Source: Anthoceros angustus (taxonomy: Eukaryota > Streptophyta > Anthocerotopsida > Anthocerotales > Anthocerotaceae). Taken from it: 64,000 nt of DNA. Shown here piece by piece: positions 44,182-54,816 of the stretch (position 1 is the first letter of the stretch; the number at the start of each line of letters is the position of its first letter). Below the pieces are notes generated by a model. That model was not told where the DNA came from. It made no database searches and was given only the letters and a program-made list of their open reading frames with translations. The position numbers and the translations under genes were made by a program. The stretch lies in the NCBI GenBank assembly GCA_010909165.1, contig VJWM01000117.1, positions 763,501-827,500 on the forward strand. Reading direction: 5' to 3'.

Positions 44182-45576
44182 TACTGTTTGATGTTTTAGT
44201 CCACCATGCGAAGCAACTGGTTTTGTTCCGCAAATTATATCGTGAAAGGGAAAAACTCGGATGCAGGCTTTAACGTCGAGATGCCATTTAATACCCAGGT
44301 GACGGTTGTCATAGCCTGCGGAATGCTTATCTGGACTACCCAAGGCTATGTGAGGTTCCCAGACACGGGATGGAAACAGCAGAATATGGCAAAGTCTGGG
44401 GTTCTCAATCTCATGTTCCCAGACAACTTATTTCCGCTAAATCCTCTACCCACTGCGGTATCAAACTCCATCCCTGTGCAACCAGGCTCCGTGGTACAGC
44501 ATGGAGATTTATCAGCTTGCATACACAACTGTTTGGGCACGGAAGTACGCCTGGGCCTGCACTTTGCGCAGCACTTTAGCGACCTGACTTACTAAAGGTC
44601 TGTGCCATTTGTTTTCATCTTGAATCTGGTGACAACCATGGTCTGGAAGCTCACAACCAGGAACCTCCGAACTTGCCTTCCCCAGGGCCCTGTTATTTGC
44701 TACGAACATGAATACTAAAGTTTTGGGTCCCTTGCATGCCACCGTCGGCGGCGTTGGCTGGTTACATGAAGACGAATAAGCTGATCAAATTGTATGATCA
44801 CATTGATGAGTGTGATCACATGGAATAGGAGCACATTAGACATCAAAAACCTGCGCTAGAACTTTCTCTCGGCAATGTCCTGTTCTTTCCTAGGAACAGG
44901 AATACCATAGTTTGTACATCAACATCATGGCACCGTCGGTGGGGTTGGCTGCTTGGATGAAGACTGATAAGTTGCTTTTAAATTCGATGACCATGATGAG
45001 ATGGATGAGTAGCATAAGCTCACAGTCGACTGAGGCTACTTACCCAGACGACAGCGATACCTGGCAGATTTCAGATCGCTTTGCTTTTCTTGAAGAGCAA
45101 GACGTCGTCTCCATTTCCGCAGGATTGATATAACAACCCGATGACATTTTCGGGATTCTCCGACTTGTTTGCTCCTTCCTGGGGTTTGTCAGGGCTAGAC
45201 CGTTTTCACCTCACGCAGTGTGAAGTTTTGCAAGCTTGACCCACACTGGGCATGCCTTCTGGTTTTCTCGTGGCTTAGCATATCACAAGGCCTGCAGCAT
45301 TGACTTCAACCAAATAAGTCAAGCTTCCACATGTTGCCTTGCCAACCCAGTCATAAACAGTGCCAAGTTTTCAAGGTCTTAGACGACACCCTCTGTGCAG
45401 GGGATTCAGCAAATCGAACCTCCTCGAGATGGATGAGGTACGGCGGTCTTCAGGAACGCCATGCTTTTCAACATCGTCAGAGCGCCTTTTTCCCTGCTCC
45501 TGCCCACGACTGCAGGGTCCCTGTCGTCCAGACGTCCGATGCCCCTCCTAGACTGCAGCTGATGTCTACAACAGAT
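44182..45576. other. Intergenic with an internal duplication
   Basis: A segment near 44700-44800 is repeated in diverged form at 44885-45000 (shared ACCGTCGG.GG.GTTGGCTG then GATGAAGACTGATAAG-like sequence). A 129-codon frame at 44206-44595 has no recognised homology. No gene is supported. Confidence 0.45.
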
Positions 45577-48420
45577 TTAGGCACAGCCGTGCTCTATGAT
45601 TTGTATGCTTAACTGTTGCACCATGGCATAAATCTCATCTCGTTGTGGATGTAACATGTCTCCTGCACTGAACATATGCACATCCTTCTCGACGCTAATC
45701 CAACTTCGCCCAGGCTGTTTCTTCACACCGCTGTCTCTCATCATCTGCCGCACTTTCAGTTGGTCGTCTGTCCTACCAGCTGCTGCATATGTATTTGCTA
45801 GCAACACAAAAGCAGCAGAATTCTGGGGTTCCAGCTCAATGATCTGTTTGGCAGCTTGTTCTGCAAGCTCTATATCCCTGTGAATTCTGCAGGCTGCCAG
45901 CAGGGATGTCCACACCTTCACACTTGGTTGGAATTGCATGCCTTTCACAGCCTCATAAGCTTCATCAAGTTGACCTGCTCGGCCTAGAAGGTCTACTAGG
46001 CACGCATAGTGCGCATCCGTGGGGGTGATGCCATGATCAGTGTGCATAGATTTGAAGTATTTAACTCCTCGTTCAATTAGTCCAACACGGCTGCAAGCTG
46101 ACAGCACTCCAACAAACGTGATGTGGTCAGCTGGAACACCTTCTTCCAGTAGTTCTTCAAAAAGGCTCAGAGACTGGTTGCTACAGCCATGCAGGGCATA
46201 GCCAGCAATCATTGTACTCCATGACACTGGATCACGTTTGGACATTCTGTAAAACACAGCACGGGCATCAACTATGCTCCCACACTTGGAATACATGTCA
46301 ATAAGCGCATTCTCAACAAAGGTCTCACAATTCAGTCCACTTCTGGTTATGAGGGTGTGGATCCACCTGCCTTCTGCCAAAGCTCCCATGCTTGCACATC
46401 CATTTAGAACCGCTGCAAATGTAACTAAGTCGGGTTTCACCCCCTCTTGCTGCATCTGCTTGAAGAGATTCATAGCTCGATCACCATACCCATGTTGGAC
46501 ATATCCTTTGATAAGAGCATTCCATGAGACAACATCTCGAACTTGCATGTTGTCAAAAACGTGCTGAGCAGAATCAAGGCTCCCACACTTGGTATACATG
46601 TCAACCAGTGCATTTTGTACGATATCGTCTAATTCTTGCCCACAACGAATGATGTAGGCGTGGACCAGCTGACCATCTTTTAGTGCTCCTAGTCCAGAGC
46701 ATGCATTCAGCACTGAAACGAAGGTGACGAGGTCTGGTTCAACAGCTTCCTGTTGCATTTTCTGGAAAAGCTTAAGAGCTGTTTCCTCATGTCCACTCTG
46801 AGCACACGATGCTATCATTGCATTCCAGGTCACCACACTTTTGCAGGACATGTTGTCAAAAATCAGATGGGCTTCATCAATAACCCCACATTTACCATAC
46901 ATATCCACGAGGGCTGTTTCCAACACAACATCAAAAGCAACTTTACAGCTAATAATGTCCTTGTGGATCCTCCTTCCCATGTCCAGTGCTCTTGCTATGG
47001 CGCATGCTTTCAGGGCACAAACGAAGGTGACTTTGTTTGGCTCCACTGACTTCAGTTGCATCACTTCATACAGGTCAAGGGCCTCTTCGCCAAGCCCAGC
47101 ATGAGCATATGCTGCAACCATAGTTGTCCATGAAACTACATTCTTGGCAGACATGCGATCAAACACTTGACGTGCATCCTGTAGGCTCCCGCACTTTGAA
47201 TACATGTCCACAACTGAGTTGCCAACAAAAACATCTGATTCTAGGCCGCTTCTGATGACAAGATCATGGAGGTGTTTACATTCCTCCAATACCGCCCTGT
47301 TTGTACACACTCTCAACATTGATAGAAAGGTGACCACATTAGGCTTCAATCCACAGCTACACATCTGCTTCAGAAGTTCAAAACCTTCTTCTACGAGCCC
47401 TTGCTCAGCATGTCCTTGTATAATGGCATTCCAGGAAACTACATCTCTCTGCGACATGCCATTGAACACTTCCAGAGCATCCTGCAGGCTTCCACATTTT
47501 GCATACATGTGGACAAGAGCATTGCTCAAAGACGTACAACGGATTGTGCCAGCCTTCCCTATATACTCATGGACCAGCTTGCTCTTTTCCAGATCTCCTA
47601 TAGTGGAGCATGCATTTGCTGCACAAATGAAGGTGACGACATCAGGGGGCTGGCCTATCTGCAGCATTTCTTGAAACAAGCACAGTGCATTAACACCGCC
47701 CCCATGTTGGATGTGCCCAGCGATCATTGTATTCCATGATATTACATCACGCTGTGCCATTTTCTCGAAGTGTTTCTGTGCATCCAGGATGCTACCACAC
47801 TTGACATACATGGCAAGGAGTAAGTTGTCCACCAGAACATCAGGCTTGACCCCATCTTCAAACATCCGAGCATGAACTCGCCTGCCCTCGAACAGACTGG
47901 ACAAATTTGCACATGCATTGATGACGATGGCGTATATGAACTTGTCTACGTTACAGCCCCTTTGGACTCCATGGAATAACTTCAAAGCCTCCGCAGCTTG
48001 ACCGTTATCAGCATACCCCTTCAGAAGTCCAGTCAATGCAAACAGATCCTCCTCGGGCATCTGGCAAAAAACCTCTTGTGCCAGTGCAGGTTGTCCACAA
48101 CTGGCATAGAGTCTTACAAGGTTTCTTCCCAGAGTATTATTCATATCCAACCCAGTGTTGACAATTTGAGCATGCACATGCCTGCCTTCTCCCAAGGCTT
48201 TCCTTCTGATGCATTCCTGCAAAACACAAACGTAGCTATTGGTGGATACCCTGATTCCTCGTTCACACAGGCTATCCAGAAGGATCAATGCTTCCTTCAA
48301 ATGACCACCTTTACAAAGCCGGCTCACGTCCTCTGGATACCTGCGTAGGTAACAACCCGCTGCCAGATCAAGGTGCGGTAACCTGATGAGCATAGCAGAG
48401 AATACTACAGCATTGACCAC
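45577..48420 (-). CDS. Large PLS-class PPR protein, E+ type without DYW
   Basis: Single-exon gene of 947 codons for a predicted organelle RNA-binding factor. After about 35 residues come some 25 PPR-type helical repeats in P-L-S triplets (NLVRLYASCGQPALAQEVFC, DVISWNTMIAGHIQHGGGVN, NALVHMYAKCGSLQDALEVF, NVVSWTTMVAAYAHAGLGEE, DVVSWNALIKGYVQHGYGDR). The E and E+ motifs follow (HYACLVDLLGRAGQLDEAYE, VKKQPGRSWISVEKDVHMFS with a canonical PG box). It stops at IIEHGCA, about where the DYW domain would begin, and no HxE or zinc motif follows downstream on this strand. It may bind RNA and recruit an editing deaminase or act in splicing or stabilisation; the target would have to come from the PPR code. 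Confidence 0.9.
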   Translation of the reverse strand: MVNAVVFSAMLIRLPHLDLAAGCYLRRYPEDVSRLCKGGHLKEALILLDSLCERGIRVSTNSYVCVLQECIRRKALGEGRHVHAQIVNTGLDMNNTLGRNLVRLYASCGQPALAQEVFCQMPEEDLFALTGLLKGYADNGQAAEALKLFHGVQRGCNVDKFIYAIVINACANLSSLFEGRRVHARMFEDGVKPDVLVDNLLLAMYVKCGSILDAQKHFEKMAQRDVISWNTMIAGHIQHGGGVNALCLFQEMLQIGQPPDVVTFICAANACSTIGDLEKSKLVHEYIGKAGTIRCTSLSNALVHMYAKCGSLQDALEVFNGMSQRDVVSWNAIIQGHAEQGLVEEGFELLKQMCSCGLKPNVVTFLSMLRVCTNRAVLEECKHLHDLVIRSGLESDVFVGNSVVDMYSKCGSLQDARQVFDRMSAKNVVSWTTMVAAYAHAGLGEEALDLYEVMQLKSVEPNKVTFVCALKACAIARALDMGRRIHKDIISCKVAFDVVLETALVDMYGKCGVIDEAHLIFDNMSCKSVVTWNAMIASCAQSGHEETALKLFQKMQQEAVEPDLVTFVSVLNACSGLGALKDGQLVHAYIIRCGQELDDIVQNALVDMYTKCGSLDSAQHVFDNMQVRDVVSWNALIKGYVQHGYGDRAMNLFKQMQQEGVKPDLVTFAAVLNGCASMGALAEGRWIHTLITRSGLNCETFVENALIDMYSKCGSIVDARAVFYRMSKRDPVSWSTMIAGYALHGCSNQSLSLFEELLEEGVPADHITFVGVLSACSRVGLIERGVKYFKSMHTDHGITPTDAHYACLVDLLGRAGQLDEAYEAVKGMQFQPSVKVWTSLLAACRIHRDIELAEQAAKQIIELEPQNSAAFVLLANTYAAAGRTDDQLKVRQMMRDSGVKKQPGRSWISVEKDVHMFSAGDMLHPQRDEIYAMVQQLSIQIIEHGCA

Positions 48421-48814
48421 TAATGCACACTAACCTCCTGCAACCCTGTGACAAAGTATACTGACATCCACTTGATTGCGGCATTGCATCTAGCTCTGCT
48501 TGCAGCCCCTCCTTTGACTGCTCGTGCTTAAAGTCTGGATACCTGGGATCATGCTGGACGGGTACGGATCAAACCCACAGAGCCAAGAGACACCAATGGA
48601 AGCCTTTCAGTAACCTAGGGCAGCCCTGTACCTTGTTAGACCCCTTGTCCCACCGCTGCAAAAGACCCGACAAGAATTCCTGACACGTAGCGTCCATATG
48701 CTTGAATGCACCTTCAATCCACCACAACAAACAGCCATGAATTCAGTAAGGAAGTCACAAGCTGCACATCATAAAGAGCAGCAAAGCCTCTGCCAAATCC
48801 TACCCTCAGCTGCA

Positions 48815-49120
48815 ATTGTTTTAGTGAAAATCCGTTTGTTTTCAGAGATATGGGGATTCTTCTGGCTGCCATGGAGCATTCCTGAGCTTCAGTCTAGAAC
48901 AGCGAATGAAACCTCGTTGCAGTGTGGTCCAAAAATCGACGGGCCACGTGAAGAGGGACTACTCCTGGGGGGCAATTTTTGCTGAGCGATTTCTGAGGTG
49001 TCGTCCTGATGAAGCTCATGCAGTATTCTGGGCATTTTTAACGATACCTTTTACAACCAGTCAACGTTCGATCACCTTAACAATTTGGAAATGGAGGCAG
49101 ATGCAGGAAGATGTTTCAAT
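48815..49120 (+). pseudogene. mTERF 3'-end fragment
   Basis: MKPRCSVVQKSTGHVKRDYS and AERFLRCRPDEAHAVF match the C-terminal codons of the mTERF gene (MKPRWRVIQWLKQTGHLKRD, AEQFLSCHPEANAVF). DNA similarity runs from about FRDMGILLAA to the AACAATTTGGAAATGGAG stretch, with deletions and stops. It lies about 4.6 kb downstream of the parent. Confidence 0.8.
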
Positions 49121-49934
49121 GTTGCCAACAAGAGCTGTGACTCCTGGTTCTGTCGCCCGTAGTATGGTGGTTTTGTTGCTCGTATTACAGAGATTGAGGG
49201 AGACGCTCTCAGATGCAGCCTGCAGGTCATTGACGAAGGAGGTTCACCTTTAGTTTGTCACTCGCAAAATCTATCTGCAGTATCTACGTGAAGATCCAGT
49301 TCAGTTCTGCCACTACGGGAGAACTTCCAGGAAAACGAATTTTCGCAGGCGAAAGTCCTGAGGCTCGCGGGAGGTGAACCATGAGCACGCCAGACGGGGC
49401 TTCTGAACCCAACCACGACCATGGAGCCTGGACCTGGCCTTGGGGCATTGTCAGGGTCTACTGGGTGGCGGCACGATAGCTTTAGAGATGCATATGTTGG
49501 TCAATTAAGAAATGCAGATCTAGCCTTACACTTTTCGACAACCAATCAGATTTCTACTGTGTTGCCCGTCCTGCCTGGCTATAATGCTGTGATATCATGT
49601 CTAGCAAATGACTAGGTTCTTCTTGTTGGTCTCACATCCGTCTTTGATGTTGAGCTGAATCCAACATTATTCATGCCAGGACATGACATCATGTACTGGC
49701 ACAATGATAAACATCTGATTCTCATCTCTTTTAATATACAAGTAGCCCGCCGAGAATAATGAGCAGCTATCTGGTAACACACCCAATATCCCACCTGGAG
49801 GCATGCAAAGGCCTGAGAGATGTGAGATACACAATCCTACAAAGTTGTAAAACCACAACACACACATTGGAGCTGCAGCAGCATACCTTCCAGCCATCTG
49901 GCGAGGAGTTTCGATGCTGCCTGAATGTTGCAGA
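49121..49934. other. Intergenic, 3' of DNA ligase
   Basis: No gene recognised. It probably includes the 3' UTR of the ligase near 49700-49934. Confidence 0.4.
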
Positions 49935-52900
49935 TCAATCATCTTCCTCATTTTGAGGAACTTGATGATTTAGTTTTTGAGCTCGATACATGTCAGCCAC
50001 CTGTAAAGACAATAGTACAAGCTGTATAAGATATGCCAGAATTGGAAGACAGATCTAAACAAGCACTGATTCAATACCTGCTCAGCAGTTGTTGCTTGAT
50101 CTGGATTTTTATCTTCACGAACACGCAGCAACCGAGGAAATCGCAAGGAGATCCCCTAGAAGATCAAACCTGCGGTTGTCAACAGTCATGAAAGAAGCAA
50201 AAGTGCTTGATGTGACATGCCACACTGTGTAAGGTGTACTACCTTATTAGGATCGACGATGCCAGCAGCTGCTCGATGAACTGGACTGATACTTAAATCT
50301 GCTGCCTTCACTTCCCAAACCTGCATCAACAAACATATGCTACTACATTATTTCAAGAAAACACTTCTGCAGCTGGATGCATAATTGATCTGTTACACAC
50401 CTCTGACGGTTCAAACCAAACATCCACAGGTAGAGTCTCCCCATAACGAAAGTAGGACTGCAAAAGGGGAAAAAATGCATGAGTGATATTTCAGGACATG
50501 CCGCAACTTAGAATCTCATGTATAAGCCTCCAGCCATTACACACACCTTCGGTTTAGGGATCACTTGCTTTTTAAGACTTGAAGATCGCTCTTGGAGTAC
50601 AGCTTCGCTGAAGCCAGTTCCTAAGGCCCAACAAGCAAGATCGTGAAGCAGGAGTACATAGAATGGGCCCACCTGATGCTAGAAAACAGCTATCCGAGTT
50701 GCCAAAGAGATCCTAACAGTAGAACGCATCACTGTAACTGGACCAATAAACACAACACCATTCCACAGGGCACTGACCTATCTTGCAGATGCTCTGAAAC
50801 TCTTCCTTCTCCTCACAATAACAAGCCAGCAGAAATGCTCCATAGAATCCTAAGCCAGACAGTAACATCAGATTCCACCAGACAGTTTCCAGATACCTAG
50901 CGCTGAGATATTGGTGAAGTAGATAAGAAGTGCCACAGAAAGGCAGAAATCAAAATATAAGCACCAACAATCAAGTGATTGTTGAAGCACAACCGCGTAC
51001 CAGTTCGTTTCCCTCGTCCATGGAAGGCTCCAATAGGTACAAGATCTAGTGAATCGCCAATGCTACAGCATAGTCCAAGAGTTGCCACTGAAGGGTGAGT
51101 CTCCAGATAACTAACATCATGAAACAGTCTGCGACCTGCACATATACCTGTCCATGTAATCCTTCTTTAACTTCAGCCACTTCTGTGAGCGCTTAGATGG
51201 TTCATAAGTTGCATCTTTGTCCAAAGTCTTCACAATCAGTCCCTCACAACTAGAAGCCGGACCAAAACGGTTATTGCAAGCAGAGAGAGTGAAGGGACAC
51301 GAGGAAAGGCTTTACTTACATACTTCGGGTTTGAACACTTACCAGTGATTGACTGCATCATCGAGGAACAGTTGTATTTCATCAAGCTCATTACTACATG
51401 TCGCTACTGCAAATTGAAATCTCCCTGGAATCTCTTGAAATGAGTTGTAAAGTAACTACACAGCACTCAGTCACAACTCTGTGGTTGGAAGGATGCAACA
51501 GCTTTTTCACAAGAAAAAAAACTTTTTAACAGCTTTTTAACAATATGCAATGTGGTCAGATACCTCTCGTCGAACACTGAGTTGTTCTTGCAGGAGCTCC
51601 CTGCCGTTAAGGTATAATAAGTCAAAGGCAAACACGCATATTTGGACTTTGATGTCCTCAACAATAACCCCTTTTCTAGCTCTGGTGCTCAGAATCTGCA
51701 TCAGACCAGTCCTTTACATGAGAACCAGATTACACTAGTAGCAAAAAGGTGTGGCTGAGTCAGGCCAAAGGTTCAGATATCGATACCTGGAAAGGTAAAA
51801 TCTTGTTTTTCTCTCGATCATATGCCACAACTTCAGAGTCTAGCACAAAGGAGGTCACCTCTGGTTTCTTGAAGCTGACAGTAGCATTACACCATCAATT
51901 GATAGCAACACATGGCCAGAGAACCATGGTAACCAGAGAGAAGGGAGCACATTTGAGCACCTGTTTACAGAAGCCACTATATCTGGAAACTTCCCAGTGT
52001 TTCGTTCTGCATTCCTGCTGTAGATTTCCACTGAACCATCTTCTAGGAAGTGGATCTGCAGATAATGGAATAATACAAAGGGTTAGCTCCAGGAGAAAGA
52101 GGGACTCTAGTTGATAAGCAATCGTCTGCTGAAATAAACTTCACGCAGTAGTTCCTCGTGGCTCACATGCACGTGACAAGAAATACCTGTGCCCGTTCTC
52201 CATCATACTTGTACTCGCAAGTGAACAAGGTTCCCTGGAATTTATCAAGTATTTCAGACACACCCTTCGTAGGTTTGGCCAGCATTGGCCCGATCGGCAC
52301 TCCCAGGGTGAACCTGCAAACATCAGGTAGCTTTTGGATTCCCACATCCAAAAGGGCAGGAACAATTCTGTCGTATATTGGCAGGACAGAGTAAGTTTGC
52401 TTCATTATTTGAACAGCCTGCTGACAATACAATGCAAACACTTAGAGCTGGGGTAGAACAAAAGCTGAAAAGATTAGACGACTCTTGAGGTAAAACAGGG
52501 CCTGGATTGGCTAACTCCAAAATAGGAGTTCGAGACACTGGTCAAGCAGGCAATGCTGTGACGAGCTATGGATCAGGGGAACCGACCTCCTCAATCCGAC
52601 TGGCTAATTGTGCAGCCGGAACTCGAGGCTGCTCCGACAGAACAGCCGACTGAGCCAATGCAGCTAAGACGGTCTGCTCTGCCAATCCTATTCTGGTCTT
52701 TCCCTGGAGTCACAACCACGGCCCCAGGCTGTTGTTAAGGAACATGCACACTATACTTGTGTGTGCCTGAAAGGCCCTGAAAGAGGCTGCTAGGAACGGA
52801 AACACCAACCTGAAGTAGGCGGATCAAATACTGAGGTTCGCAGTCAGTGGCTGCCACAATCAGAGACTTGATTTTAGCTCTCTTCTTATCCTGGCTCTCT

Positions 52901-53847
52901 TTCCCACTTTCCTGGAAGACATTTCAGAGCTCCAAGTGGGAATACGAAACTTCACTACTCATGCACAGATGCTCTGAGATAGTTCCAAATAACTTAAAGC
53001 TTGCATGAAGGGCCTGAAGAACCTGAGTTCATGGTACAGTGTCAACGGCTTGCCTTGGCAATGACCCGGAACATCTCCAAAACCTTCACACAGGTCAGAG
53101 GAACAGGCCTGGACATCAACCGCTGCATAGACCGATTGGCTTTGGCCACGAGACCAAGATCTCCGAGCCCCTGCGAATAGCCAACTCCAACTCATAAATA
53201 CAACTTCCTTTTCACCGAAATCTCCAGACAGCAAAGACGACGTCGCCTCCACCTTCAGCTGCGACTTGATATGCTCATCCTTCTTCCCGAACGTCTCCGC
53301 CAGACATTTGATGATAGCAGCATCACCAATCCCTAGCTCTAACCCCTCGTGCGCAGGCGCAATTCTATTCGCCGCGAGGTAAACCACCGCCAGCAGATCG
53401 CTCGGCTCGGACGCAATGACTGTGCGAAAGACATTGCTCAAAATCTCCGTCATCGCCAGCCTCCCCGACTCATTGGCGATCACTGCCATGCGACACATCA
53501 GTCACAGACTTGTCGACCAGCAAACAAACTGTTTGGAATCCCATCCCCGGCTCCGAGAACGTACATTCGAAGGCTTTGGCAAGGAACAGAAACGGCACTC
53601 GATCCCCCTGCTTCCAGAAAGCCGCTGCGGCGGGATCGAAGTCGTGCTGCTTCTTCAGCAGCTCCTCCACAGCAGTGTCAGCGCTGGATTGCTGCTTCTC
53701 CCCCGCATCCTGGCTTTTCTCCGCCTCCTTGTCCTTGTCTTTCTCCTTCTCCTTGTCTTTGTCCTTGTGCGAGGCCGGGGCGCGGCCTCCTCTGGCCTGC
53801 GCCCGTGCGGCCTGCATCAGCATGTCCTGCACCGTGCGCCCCGCCAT
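49935..53847 (-). CDS. LIG1: DNA ligase I (ATP-dependent)
   Basis: Seals nicks in DNA replication and repair in nucleus and possibly organelles. I could thread 18 exons: 53847-53565, 53482-53253, 53170-53054, 52911-52810, 52703-52587, 52420-52187, 52055-51961, 51874-51787, 51695-51564, 51455-51343, 51249-51148, 51062-51001, 50849-50778, 50620-50547, 50457-50401, 50320-50243, 50155-50078 and 50000-49935. They give a continuous 699-codon frame. The N-terminus is short and has a Lys/Asp/Glu linker. The DNA-binding domain has [20 protein letters not shown] and [13 protein letters not shown], the active site is [11 protein letters not shown] (lysine nucleophile), followed by [28 protein letters not shown] and WLKLKKDYM, and the OB domain has [12 protein letters not shown]. 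It ends [20 protein letters not shown]. The intron after exon 3 appears to use a GC donor (AAG|GCAAGC). The frame stays open to 54048, so a longer organelle-targeted form is possible. Confidence 0.93.
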
Positions 53848-54066
53848 GGCGCCGCGCAACAGGCGCAGGCGCGGGGGAAGATGGAAGCGGAGGTGCTGCG
53901 CCGGGAGCTGGGGCAGGAACTGGGTATGCGTTAGGGCTCGGTCGTGGAGGCGAGTGAGAGTGGAGCAGCCATGGCCGACGATCTCCCAGAAGGGCCTGTG
54001 GTGCGGCAGGGCCGGGAACCACGACGACCCGCCCCGGAGTGTGCACATTTGGCGGGAACTAGCAAC

Positions 54067-54272
54067 AGAAGAAGAAGAATTTTATTTGAGTCCACTAAGG
54101 CGGATTTCCGTCATGGACTTGGTACTTAACAACTTGTACCATGGTGTGCCTAAGCTACTTGCACCAAGGGCATCCACTCCCTTTAGGGACCCATCAAAGT
54201 ACCCATCTAAGCTCAGGATGCTTAATCACGGCGTTCTTATAAATGTGTGTCCATTTGGCCTAAGCCATTTGG
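54067..54272 (+). repeat. Dispersed ~205-bp repeat, copy 2
   Basis: Second copy of the element at 28904-29111. It lies about 220 bp upstream of the ligase start codon at 53847 and about 20 bp from the longer possible start at 54048, so it may form part of that promoter or 5' UTR. Confidence 0.7.
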
Positions 54273-54300
54273 CAACAAGGTTCCTTTCATCTCCCATCAG

Positions 54301-54336
54301 TTGATCCTCCCCCAAGACATTTTCGGGGAGGATCAA
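54301..54336. other. Perfect 12-bp hairpin
   Basis: TTGATCCTCCCC and GGGGAGGATCAA separated by 12 bases. It is isolated, with no coding frame next to it and unknown role. Confidence 0.6.
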
Positions 54337-54399
54337 ACCTTCCATGTTCCAGAGAATTGTTCGTTAATTAAACTATGGATATTTTATTGCGCTATGCTC

Positions 54400-54816
54400 G
54401 TTTATAATACTTTACTATATCATTATACTTTATTTTGTTCATCATGATATTTAGACAAGGTAGGAGTATTATAGATGCATGGAGGGATATATCCATAGAT
54501 TTAATGTTTTTGAAATTCTTGTATATGATGGGATGGCCCATATGAATACGGGATCAATTAGTTTATTTAACTGGTTATCTAATCATTTGATTGATTGTCA
54601 TAGGTGTAATGGCAAAAGGCAATCCACAAGGCGGCGACAACAAGTGATGCATCTTCCTCTTCCTCCGTTGTGTATAGTCCATTTATTCTGCTTGCATGTG
54701 ATAGTATTGGCATAATAGGTGAACTTAGGCAGGGGGCTTAGTTACTCCTTTTTACCTCGACTCTGGGGTCTCCCCTTGTTGTCCTATGCTGGATAGGCTC
54801 TCCCCATCATTTTTGT
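54400..54816 (+). mobile_element. Possible third retroelement tail
   Basis: The segment GGCTTAGTTACTCCTTTTTA and flanks (54700-54790) resembles the tail of the retroelement at about 41130-41230, and upstream codons weakly resemble the FNKF..., SRFLKTYA... region of the other copies. Too degenerate to be sure. Confidence 0.3.

Noticed and set aside
44206-44595. 129-codon frame after mTERF
   Set aside because: Probably 3' UTR of mTERF; no homology or start context that I can support.
53349-54304. Long + strand frames opposite the ligase 5' exons
   Set aside because: Shadows of GC-rich coding sequence; the minus-strand ligase exons with proper splice sites explain the region.
54301-54336. Helitron 3' terminal hairpin
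   Set aside because: No CTRR end about 10 bases after the hairpin and no matching 5' end.
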